A stretch of 64,000 nt of DNA, from assembly GCA_015179025.1 (NCBI GenBank), contig WHUX01000121.1, forward strand, positions 62,001 through 126,000. The letters run 5' to 3'. Position 1 is the first letter of the stretch. Every line of letters starts with the position of its first letter. The notes below the pieces were generated by a model. That model searched no databases. It was given only the letters and a program-made list of their open reading frames with translations, and was not told the DNA's origin. Shown in pieces: positions 20,955 through 29,213 of this stretch. The DNA comes from Terfezia claveryi. Taxonomy: Eukaryota > Ascomycota > Pezizomycetes > Pezizales > Pezizaceae. The position numbers and the translations under genes were made by a program.

Positions 20955-23927
20955 TCATTGGGTGGGGCGAGGCTTCCAGGGGTAACGCTGGTGGAACAGG
21001 GTGCCCAAGTTCTGTACGTTTTCCAGGTCCTCCGCTGGTTGCCAGGTCGTCTCCTCATCTCCGAGCCATTTGACCTTATATTGCAGGTGCCCATATCTTC
21101 TTCGGGAGTCCAGCACTTCCTCTACCTCCCATTCCTCCTCACCTTCGATAACCACGGGGGGAGGTGGAGGGTGTTTCTGGCCGGGGAGAGGGTCGTCCAC
21201 GGAGGGCTCGATCTCGGAGACATGGACAACTGGGTGGCGTTTGATGTCTCTGGGGAACCTCAGGCGGTAAGCGTGAGTGCCTACGGCCCCCAGCACTTCG
21301 AAGTGACCCAGGAACTTATGGTCAAGCTTGCGGAAAGGGCGTTCTGTCCGGAAATGGCGGCTGGAGAGCCAAACCTTGTCTCCTGGCTGGTATTGGGTGG
21401 CTGGTAACCTAGACCCATTGGCATATTCTGCTTGCCTGACCTGAGCATAACCCAACTCAGTCTTCAGGGTAGAGTGGAGTTCAGAAATCTGCGTGGCGAA
21501 CTCCTTGGCTAGGGCATTCTCCCTGGCCTTGCGCAGAGGTGCTAGGGAGTCTACGAACCGAGGGTGCCAGCCATAATTGGCTAGGAATGGGGACGTTTTC
21601 AGCGACTCGAAGAACTGGTTGTTGGCGGCAAATTCGCAGGTTGCTAGCAACGAAACCCAGTTGTTCTGGTGGTAGCTGACGAAGGCCCGCAGATACTGTT
21701 CCATAATCACATTCATCCTTTCCGATTGGCCGTCCGTCTGGGGGTGGTAAGCTGTTGATAGATGAACTTTGATCCCCAGAAGTTCGCAGAAGGCTTGCCA
21801 GAATTCTGAGGTAAACTGAGGGCCTCGGTCGGACACGATCGATTCAGGGAGGCCATGGTACCGGAATACATTATTAAGGTAGAGGTTGGCTAACTCCGGA
21901 GCGGAGCAGGTATCTCGGCAAGGTATAATATGCCTCATCTTCATCAACCGATCCACCACTATCAGGATGGCATTGAATCCCGAGTCCTTCGGCAACCCAG
22001 TTACGAAGTCCATGGTCAGGTGTTGCCAGGGCCGATCCGGGATCTCCAGGGGCTTCAAGGTTCCGTAGGGGGCATGACGTGTGGGTTTTGCACGCTTGCA
22101 GATATGGCAGTTCCATATGTACTGTTCTACCTCCTTTCGCTGGTCGATCCATGTGTATTGTCTAGCTAGTAGTTCTAACGTCTTAGCCACTCCAGGGTGA
22201 CCTGCAGCCAGGGTATCATGGTGTTCCTTGATCAGCTGCCTCCGCAGCTCCCCTTCAGGTATATAGAGCCGATCTAGGTGGTATAGGAGGCCGTCCTGAG
22301 TGGTGCACTCGGCTAGGGAAATCTTGGTGTGACGGCGCTGTCCAGACTCCACTGCGGCGATTATATCCTTAACCAGGTCGTCCTCCGCATATGCCCGTCG
22401 TATCCGCAGAAGGAGATCTGTTCCGGGGTTCGCTTCAGCTTTAGCATCAGCCTCAGCAAGGCTATTGGCTGCCAGGTCGAGATTTTCAGGTTTCAGTACC
22501 ACCTGATTTTGGTACTTCAGCCTTTCATCCCCCCCTTTAGGGAGATCTCCTGATCTCCTGGTCAGTGCGTCCGGCTTACCCCCAGCTTTTCCAGGCCGAT
22601 ACTTGATCTTGAAGTTGAATCGAGATAAGAACTCTGACCATCTAGCCTGCCATCGGTTCAGCAGCTTAATGGTGGTGAAGTACTCAATATTCTTATGATC
22701 GGATAGCACCTCGATGATCCCCTTGGCTGACTCTAGGTGTGGCCTCCACTCCTCGAATGCTCGCACAATGGCCATTAACTCCTTATCATAGATTTCGTAA
22801 TTACACTCCGCCGGGGAGTGCTTTTTGGAGAAATAGGCCACCAGGTGGAGGACTCTATTGACATACTGGGACAGGATTCCGGCGGAGATATAGTCGGAGG
22901 CATCCGTTTCCACGATACACTCGCTATCGGGATCAAAGTGAGCTAGTATGGGAGCTGAGCAGAAGGCTTCCTTGAGGTTCTGGAAGGCGGATTGGGCTTC
23001 TGGACTCCAGTGGAATCGCCGGTCCTTTTTGGTCAGGGCTGTGAGGGGGGCCACGATCTTGGAATATCCTAGAATGAACCGTCGGTAAAAGTTGGCGAAT
23101 CTCAGGAAGGCCTGGACATCCTTAAGATTTGCTGGGATTTGCCATTCCTGGACAGCGGTAACCTTGGTGGAGTCCATCCTGATACCTTCTGTAGTGATAA
23201 TTAACCCCAGATACTTGACCTCCTGCATATGAAACTCGCATTTCTCCGGTTTCAGGTATAATCCGGCCTTCTCCAGCTTCTCTAACACCTGCCTCACATG
23301 GATTTTGTGTTCCGCTAGGGAGTCCGAGTATATGAGGATATCGTCCAGGTAAGCTGTGTAGAACACATCGAGGAAATCCCGCAAGGTGTCATTGATAAAG
23401 TACTGGAAGGAGGCAGGGGCATTGGTTAGGCCAAAGGGCATCATATTATACTCAAAATGGCTATATCGTGTTCGGAAGGCAGTTTTCCACTCCTCCCCCT
23501 CGGCGATCCGTACCAGGTTGTAAGCCCCTCTTAAATCCAGTTTTGTGAACCATTTGGCCTTGGAGAGCCTGGCTAATGTCTCCTGGATTAAGGGTAGGAG
23601 GTACCTGTTTTTGACCGTTATCTCGTTTAGGCCCCGGTAATCGACACACAACCAGAGAGAGCCGTCCGATTTCTTCACGAAAAGCACTGGGGCACCCGCT
23701 GGTGAAGAGCTATGGCGAATGAAGCTCTTGTTGAGGTTTTCCTCCAAGTATTTCTTTAGGGCCTCCAGCTCCACCTGGGACATTCCGTAGAGGGGCCCAT
23801 AGGGGGGGGTCTTACCCTCTACCAGCGGAAGTGTGTGGTCATATGGTCGGTGGGGCGCCAGCTTCTCCGTGGCTATTTCCGAGAACAGATCAATAAACTC
23901 GTGGTATTCATCCGGGACCATGGCCTT
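20955..23927 (-). CDS. GypC pol: RT-RNase H-integrase-chromodomain, open 988-codon frame
   Basis: The frame opens with MVPDEYHEF, but that Met is internal to pol. A TAG at 23928-23930 (EE*K, where GypA has Trp) separates it from upstream pol. RT lies at about residues 40-230, with FTKLDL near 125 and the catalytic YLDD at 191-194. RNase H follows (ETDASDYISAGILSQ). A linker of Ala/Glu repeats precedes integrase, which has an HHCC finger (HHDTLAAGHPGV, CHICKRAK), MDFVTGLP, SDRGPQF and QSERMN, with 35 residues between the second D and the E. A chromodomain ends the protein ([29 protein letters not shown]). Pol copies the RNA, removes it and integrates the DNA. Expression would need read-through or repair of the TAG and the linker frameshift. 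Confidence 0.9.
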   Translation of the reverse strand, partial: KAMVPDEYHEFIDLFSEIATEKLAPHRPYDHTLPLVEGKTPPYGPLYGMSQVELEALKKYLEENLNKSFIRHSSSPAGAPVLFVKKSDGSLWLCVDYRGLNEITVKNRYLLPLIQETLARLSKAKWFTKLDLRGAYNLVRIAEGEEWKTAFRTRYSHFEYNMMPFGLTNAPASFQYFINDTLRDFLDVFYTAYLDDILIYSDSLAEHKIHVRQVLEKLEKAGLYLKPEKCEFHMQEVKYLGLIITTEGIRMDSTKVTAVQEWQIPANLKDVQAFLRFANFYRRFILGYSKIVAPLTALTKKDRRFHWSPEAQSAFQNLKEAFCSAPILAHFDPDSECIVETDASDYISAGILSQYVNRVLHLVAYFSKKHSPAECNYEIYDKELMAIVRAFEEWRPHLESAKGIIEVLSDHKNIEYFTTIKLLNRWQARWSEFLSRFNFKIKYRPGKAGGKPDALTRRSGDLPKGGDERLKYQNQVVLKPENLDLAANSLAEADAKAEANPGTDLLLRIRRAYAEDDLVKDIIAAVESGQRRHTKISLAECTTQDGLLYHLDRLYIPEGELRRQLIKEHHDTLAAGHPGVAKTLELLARQYTWIDQRKEVEQYIWNCHICKRAKPTRHAPYGTLKPLEIPDRPWQHLTMDFVTGLPKDSGFNAILIVVDRLMKMRHIIPCRDTCSAPELANLYLNNVFRYHGLPESIVSDRGPQFTSEFWQAFCELLGIKVHLSTAYHPQTDGQSERMNVIMEQYLRAFVSYHQNNWVSLLATCEFAANNQFFESLKTSPFLANYGWHPRFVDSLAPLRKARENALAKEFATQISELHSTLKTELGYAQVRQAEYANGSRLPATQYQPGDKVWLSSRHFRTERPFRKLDHKFLGHFEVLGAVGTHAYRLRFPRDIKRHPVVHVSEIEPSVDDPLPGQKHPPPPPVVIEGEEEWEVEEVLDSRRRYGHLQYKVKWLGDEETTWQPAEDLENVQNLGTLFHQRYPWKPRPTQ

Positions 23928-24052
23928 CTACTCCTCCTTAGGTTGCATCTTGTTGATTTCCAGGTTCACCTTATGTATAGAAAGGGCATGCGCCTTCAGC
24001 TTGTGTCTTCTTGTGAGATAAGCAAAAGCCCCTGCCCCAATAAAGCTAATAT

Positions 24053-24759
24053 TCAGGGGCTTTGGGGGAGGTTAAATAGGGGGAGTAGGGGGAACGGGGG
24101 AACGGTAGGAATGGGAGGAACGGGGGGAATGGGGTGAACGGGGGGAACAGGGGGAGCAGGGCAGTGAGCAGCATTGATGTGTGCGGGCTGGTGTACCACC
24201 TGGGTTGGGTAGATTATCAGGGGTGGTAATGCACATAGCCCCGTGACGGTGATTTTTGAACCTCCACAGTTTGTTGTGCAATAATGGCTGTTGAATTGCA
24301 AGGTGTAAGAGCCGAAGCTGACTGACATATCGTGCATTCTGAGCCAGGGGATCCCAAGGACAATTGGATATTTTAGTTTAGTCACGAACATTGGGAGGTC
24401 CTCCGAATGGTCTCCAATGGCATTGGGTAGACACGCAAGGTCGGTAATAGCCTCGGAAGAGATAGGTCGGCCATCAATGATATCAAGAAGGAGGGGGGTC
24501 TTTAGCTTGGCTGTTGGTATCGAATTTTTACTGACAAAGGTCTGATCAATGAAGGCTATTCCTGAAGCACCACAATCTATGAGAGCTGATGTTACCACTG
24601 TTTTACCATTGCATTTAACAGTTATTGGTACTACAAAATGCTCGCCAACCAAGCGAGATTCGTCAACAGACATAGATGCAGGAACAGAGAAAGATGACAA
24701 AGACAAATGACCCAGGATAGGTCCCTTGCTAGTGTCAGTAACTAGGCAAGGGACTCCAC
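24053..24759 (-). pseudogene. GypC protease and proline-rich linker
   Basis: This frame lies -1 to gag and overlaps its end. After the slippery site it reads through SGVPCLVTDTSKGP into a retropepsin-like domain whose active site is DCGASG. Further conserved blocks are DVIDGRPISSE (here DIIDGRPISSE), YPIVLGIPWLRMHDMSVSFG and CALPPLIIYPTQVV. A run of PPVPP units follows. The frame ends at 24053, and RT resumes in another phase, so one frameshift lies near 24060. The protease would process Gag-Pol. Confidence 0.82.
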
Positions 24760-24766
24760 TTTTCCC
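24721..24766 (-). promoter_or_regulatory. GypC -1 ribosomal frameshift signal at the gag-pol junction
   Basis: On the minus strand the gag codons TCG GGA AAA contain the canonical slippery heptamer GGGAAAA (24760-24766). A 5-nt spacer follows (24755-24759), then a hairpin at 24721-24754. Its outer stem is GTCCCTTG/CAAGGGAC, then a bulged C, an inner stem CTAG/CTAG and a 9-nt loop. A -1 slip leads into the protease frame (GGG AAA AGT). The gag TAG lies inside the hairpin. Confidence 0.82.
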
Positions 24767-25905
24767 GACTCTTCCAGCGTCTCGGATATCGCATGTATGG
24801 CCAAGGAGCGGTTTTTGCGGAGGGGACAGGCCGCAATGAAATGGTCCCCTTTTCCACATGCAATGCATAACCTATTAGTGCGGCGGCGGTCCCTTTCCTC
24901 CTGAGTTAGCCGAGGTCTTCCTGAGGACAAATCCATAGGGGCAGGCCCTTCTGGCACCAGTGAAGGATGTGCCGGTTTGTTGGCCAGGGTCGTAGTTGTT
25001 GCGGAGGATTGGGCTGGCTTCGGCTGCTGCTGCTGCTATGGTGCTGGGCGGGTAGTTGGTCGGAAGGCCAGTCGGTGGCGTAACCTGGCCATTCGTTGCT
25101 CTACCATGGAGGCCTGGTCGATCAATTCCTCGAGGGTATCAACCGCAGGGAGGGTAACCATGGCTTGTTGGAGCTCATCGCTGAGCCCCTCCTGGAATTG
25201 CTTGAACTTAGCCTGGTTGTTCTACCTTACCTCTGCGGCTAGCCTCGAGAACTCTGCAACGTAAGTAGACAGCTCTGAGTTGCACTGTCTCAGTGCCCGG
25301 AGCGCTCGACTGGCCGTCCCCACTGCATCAGGATCTCCGAACGCCCTATCCAGGATTGTGAAAAGGGCCGAGATATCATTGAGCTTGATCCCAGTTTCAA
25401 GGACGTATGGCTGGATCTGGTCACAAGCTTTCCCCTCCAGCAAGGTGAAAACGTATGCCAGTCGATGTTGTTTTGACAGGAACCTGGCAGAATCCCCGTT
25501 GAGCTTGAGGTTGACTGCATTCTTCCAGGCTCGTAGACCAGCCCGGTCCCATTGAACTTGGGGGTGTTGGAATGCTTTCGGTTTGTTGCTACTGGCTGCT
25601 GTTGGTATTGCAAGGTTCCCTAGGGCGCGGCTGAGGTTTTGGACCGTAGTCCGTTCGTTGGCTAGGGTAAGGTTCACATGGTCGAGATCCGTCTGGAGGA
25701 CCGTGATCTCTTCGTCGGTGGATCTCAATTCTTGTTCAGTCACGGCCAGGCTGTTGCCGAGTTCGGCCCCGATGGCATCCATGGCCTCGAAGATGTCGAT
25801 GATTTCTCGACGATAGGCATTCAATTCGTTCTGGCCTGAGGGTATAGGGGAGCTTCTCCAGGTCTGGAACCTGATGGCGGGTGGTGGGAGAGCTGCTCCT
25901 GACAT
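24742..25905 (-). pseudogene. GypC gag with CCHC knuckle, two nonsense codons
   Basis: The start is the ATG at 25903-25905 (MSGAALPPPAIRF), about 36 bases from the 5' LTR. The frame shows a coiled-coil-like N-terminal region (TEQELRSTDEEITVLQ) and a capsid-like core (LRAWKNAVNLKLNGDS, YVFTLLEGKACDQIQPY, LDRAFGDPD). A zinc knuckle follows (CIACGKGDHFIAACP) and the frame ends ESLA then TAG at 24742-24744. TAG codons at 25222-25224 (Trp expected) and 25036-25038 (Gln expected) break it. Gag forms the particle that packages the RNA. The final TAG is also present in the other copies and appears functional. Confidence 0.85.
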
Positions 25906-25930
25906 GACTGCGTACCAGTTGGTCCAAAGA

Positions 25931-25941
25931 ATCCAACGTAG
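25931..25941 (-). promoter_or_regulatory. GypC primer-binding site, candidate self-priming type
   Basis: Two bases from the 5' LTR, the minus strand reads ACGTTGGAT. Its complement ATCCAACGT is part of the same LTR (26280-26288), about 40 bases downstream of the TATATATA box near 26322 in the direction of transcription. Confidence 0.65.
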
Positions 25942-26485
25942 TGTAACGAGGGCTCAGGGGACAAGGCGACCAAGGGGTATGCCGGGGAAGTGGCAAGGAG
26001 CAATCACATACGTAGGAGCGCTACGTGTGTGATTGGGGAAAGGCTAGGGTAAGACACACGTAGGAACGCTACGTGTGTGACCAGGGGGAGGCTGAGACGG
26101 GAGACAAGGGCAAGAGGCAAGAGACACACAGGGCAAGGACACGAGACACGTGGAAGCAGTTGCCGTGTATGTCAAGGGAGGCAGCTGGGCTGCAGAGACA
26201 AGGCGAGGCAAGGCAAGGAGGTGCACAAGGGAGATGCACCAACGTGGAGAGAAGCAAGGCCCTGTATTGGATATACAAGACGTTGGATGGGGATCCAACG
26301 AGAGGGCGGAGAGAGCAAGGTATATATGCAGGCTTCCTTCCTGGCCAAGGCCACCGGAAGGAATAAGGTTCCCGAGACCCCTTATCTCGGGAACAGAGAT
26401 AACAACAATATCAATCAACAATAACGAGAGTCGGACGGAATCCCGTCCGACTCTCAAACCTGGCTAGGAAAGGACAGTTGTGACA
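25942..26485 (-). repeat. GypC 5' LTR (544 bp)
   Basis: It pairs with 20216-20761. It contains the promoter for the element (TATATATA near 26322) and a small hairpin, CGTTGGAT-CCCC-ATCCAACG on the minus strand, near the expected RNA start. It ends TTGTGACA and is followed by the second GGGAA. Confidence 0.92.
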
Positions 26486-27148
26486 GGGAACAGGGGGCAC
26501 AGGGAGAACAGGGGGTACCGGGGGAACAGGGGAATTGGCATCGAGGTGCGCAGGCAGGTGCACCACCTGAGTCGGGTGGATTATCGGGGTAGGCAAGGCA
26601 CACAACCCAGTGATGGTGGCTTTTGGGTTCCCGCAGTGCTTTTTGCAATATTGGCTGTTGAACTGCAGGGTATAGGAGCCGAAGCTGACCGATACATCGT
26701 GCATTCTAAGTCAGGGGATTCCAAGGACAATTGAGTATTTGAGCTTTGTCACGAACATTGGGAGGTTTGCCTCGGAGTGATCCCCGACTAGGGCAGGCAT
26801 GCACGCAATATCGGTGATATCCTCGGAGGAGATGGGTCGACCGTCAATGACATCCAGAACACGGGGGGTTTTGAGCTTGGACGTGGGTATGGAGAATTTA
26901 CTGACAAAGGCCTGGTCAACGAATGCAATTCCTGAGGCTCCGCAATCTATGAGTGCTGACGTGGTAATTGTTCTATCATTATTGATTTTGAGGGAGATAG
27001 ATACAACAAAATGCTCACTGAACAAGCGAGATTCGTCAACAACAGAAGAAGCGGAAGACACAGAAAATGCAGACAAAGACAAAGGTAAGCGGCCTGGAGC
27101 AGGTCCCTTGCTAGTGTCAGTAACTAGGCAAGGGACTCTCCTTTTCCC
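26486..27148 (-). pseudogene. GypB protease and linker (upstream of the GypC insertion)
   Basis: A retropepsin-like domain with active site DCGASG and the block DVIDGRPISSEDI is followed by IVLGIP, a TGA where Trp is expected (near 26712), and LRMHDVSVSFGSYTLQ. A PPVPPV run then leads to the GypC insertion point. The frame is -1 relative to gag and continues in phase with 20016 and lower positions after GypC is removed. This copy has one nonsense codon here. Confidence 0.82.
27103..27148 (-). promoter_or_regulatory. GypB -1 frameshift signal
   Basis: GGGAAAA is at 27142-27148 on the minus strand. The 5-nt spacer (GGAGA) is at 27137-27141 and the hairpin at 27103-27136, with the same stems as in GypC (GTCCCTTG/CAAGGGAC, bulged C, CTAG/CTAG). 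The gag TAG (27124-27126) is inside the hairpin. Confidence 0.82.
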
Positions 27149-28257
27149 GACTCTTCAACTTCTTCGATCCGTGATTCGGATATGGCGTGGGCGGCCATGG
27201 AGCAGTTCTTGCAGAGGGGACACGCCGTGATGAAATGGTCCCCCTTCCCACATGCAATGCACAAACCCTGAGTGCAGCGACGGTCCCTTTCCTCCTGGGT
27301 AAGACGAGGCCTACCTGCTGACAGGTCCATGGGGGCAGCCCCACCCACTACTAAGGAGGGGTGCGCAGGCTTGTTGACTGGTGTGGGTGGTTGTTGTTGG
27401 GTGCGTGCTGTCAGAAATGGTGTACGAGGAGTCGAGGTCGGGAGTGTCTTTTGGGGGGCTCTGAGTGCCGCTGTCTGCTGTTCCACCCAGCTAGCTTGTT
27501 CAATAAGTCCCTCCAGGGTCTTGGTCGGTGGGCAGTAAACTAGAGCCTTTTTCAGCTCGAAGGTAAGCCCGTCTTTGAACTGATCGAGCTTGGCTTCGTC
27601 ATTCCAATTGAGCTCTACTGCTAGCTTGGAAAACTTAGCGACATAGGCTGACAGTTCGTTGTGTTTTTGCTTGAGGTCTCATAGGGCCCTGCTGGCGGTT
27701 CCTTTAGGATCCGGATCTCCGAAGGCTCGGTCCAGGATTGCCATTAGTGCTGGGATATCTACCAGATCAATCCCCGTGGCCTTGACGAAGGGCTGTACCT
27801 GGTCCATGGCCTTACCCTCCAGTAGGCCATAGACGTATGAGAGCTAGTGGTGGACGGTGGGGAACTTCGCCGAGTCCCCAAAGAGTTTTATCTGCACAGA
27901 GTTTTTCCATGCTCGTAGCCGGCCCCGGTCCCCATTAAACTTGGACGGGGTGGGTAGGTCTTGTGTTTTCTGGCTTTTTGGACCATCGGTCAGGTCAAAA
28001 GCGCGAGTCAGTCTCCGGATGGTTATCCTGTCCTCTGCTGCATCTTCTCGGAGGAGGGTTATTTCATCTTCAGCTTCTCGGATTCGCCTTTCGGCTTTCT
28101 GAAGGTCCACTCCTTGTTGTTCACCGATGGCATAAGTATCTGTGAATATCTCAATCACAGTTCGTCGGTATGCTGATAGTTCTGTTGGGTCTGATGGGAT
28201 CAGAGTCGCCCTCCAGGCTGCGAATCTATCGGTGGGTAGTGGAATGTTCGCAGACAT
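27124..28257 (-). pseudogene. GypB gag with CCHC knuckle
   Basis: The start is the ATG at 28255-28257 (MSANIPLPTDRFAAW), just inside the 5' LTR and primer site. There is a predicted helical N-terminal part (EAEDEITLLREDAAEDRI), a capsid-like core (RLRAWKNSVQIKLFGDS, LDRAFGDPDPKG, ELNWNDEAKLDQFKDGL) and a knuckle (CIACGKGDHFITACP). Breaks are a TAG at 27844-27846 and a TGA at 27679-27681 (Arg expected, CGA to TGA). It ends at TAG 27124-27126, the position conserved in the sister copies. It is closest to the GypD Gag. Confidence 0.85.
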
Positions 28258-28277
28258 CGTACCAGTTGGTCTGAAAG

Positions 28278-28288
28278 ATCCAACGTAG
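28278..28288 (-). promoter_or_regulatory. GypB primer-binding site, candidate self-priming type
   Basis: ACGTTGGAT on the minus strand lies two bases from the 5' LTR (28289). The complement occurs in the LTR next to GACGTTGGATGGGG near 28582, downstream of the TATATATA box at about 28625. Confidence 0.63.
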
Positions 28289-28811
28289 TGTAATGAGGGC
28301 TCCGGAGACAAGGCGACTAAGGGGTACGCCAGGGCGAGGACAGGGATGAGGTAACACACACGTAGGAACGCTACGTGTGTGATCAGGGGAAAGGCTAGGG
28401 GCAAGGGCAAGAGGCAAGAGGGGCAGAGGGCAAGGAGCACGAGACACGCGGAGGCAGTTGCCGCGTGTGTCGGAGGGGGGCAGCTGTGCTGTAGAGTTAT
28501 TCACGGGACAAGGCAAGACGAGGGGGTGTACAAGGGAGGTACACCTTCGCGGAGAGACAAGGTCCTGTATTAGGTATACAAGACGTTGGATGGGGATCTA
28601 ACAACAGTACGAGGAACAGGCTCTATATATACATAACTCGGTCAGGGCAATGGGGGGAATAAGCTTCCCTATCTCAGAAGCCAAGGAAAAGGTAATGATA
28701 ACGATAACCCATCACCTATGATCGCAGGTGATGACAAAGACAAAGACAACAATGGCAATGACCCGTCACCTGCGATCGCAGGTGATGACAACTAAACACA
28801 CGGTTGTTACA
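28289..28811 (-). repeat. GypB 5' LTR (523 bp)
   Basis: It pairs with 16375-16897 at equal length. It carries the CACACGTAG inverted repeat (near 28355) and two CCTGCGATCGCAGG-type palindromes near 28715 and 28767. The first is damaged by a C-to-T change (CCTATGATCGCAGG). GTATA follows at 28812. Confidence 0.92.
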
Positions 28812-28816
28812 GTATA

Positions 28817-29026
28817 CAAGACATTGGATAGGGATCCAACGAGAGGGCAGAGAGAGCAAGCTATATATACAGCCTTCCTTCCTAGCCAAGGCCACCTGAA
28901 GGAATAAGGTTTCCGAGACCCCTTATCTCGGGAACCGAGATAATAACGATATCAATCAACAATAATGAAAGTCAGATGGAATCCCGTCTGACTCTCAAAC
29001 CCAGCTAGGAAAGGACGGTTGTGACA
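28817..29026 (-). repeat. GypA 3' LTR, proximal 210 bp
   Basis: This is the continuation of 16087-16374 after GypB. It holds the ACATTGGAT block, TATATATA near 28862 and the terminal GGTTGTGACA. The polypurine tract (AAAGGGGGGATAG on the minus strand) starts at 29027. Confidence 0.9.
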
Positions 29027-29213
29027 CTATCCCCCCTTTAGGCTCGAAGCCCCAGCGACGCGAGGCAAAGCGAAAAAAACAAACAAAAAAGACAGGTGAA
29101 TAACCAATAACCCATAACACAACCCCAACACCGGAAGTACGTACTAACAATAACTATGATAACAATGACAATAACAACCCTAATAACCAATTCCAAGATG
29201 ACAAGAACATCAT

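Larger units (their letters stand above)
20216..26485 (-). mobile_element. GypC: best-preserved Ty3/gypsy chromovirus, innermost of the nest
   Basis: The 6270-bp element has LTRs of 546 bp (20216-20761) and 544 bp (25942-26485) and a perfect GGGAA duplication. The LTRs differ mainly by C/T and G/A transitions. Pol is open for 988 codons. The visible defects are three nonsense codons (23928-23930, 25036-25038 and 25222-25224), all explicable by CpA-to-TpA changes, plus one frameshift in the proline linker near 24060. It is the most recent arrival in this nest. Confidence 0.94.
16375..28811 (-). mobile_element. GypB: Ty3/gypsy chromovirus nested in the GypA LTR, host of GypC
   Basis: It is flanked by GTATA at 16370-16374 and 28812-28816. 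The LTRs are 16375-16897 and 28289-28811, both 523 bp. Excluding GypC it would be 6162 bp. Its Gag (starting MSANIPLPTDRF) groups with GypD rather than with GypA and GypC. The polypurine tract (AAAGGGGGGATAG on the minus strand) abuts the 3' LTR at 16898. Confidence 0.92.
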
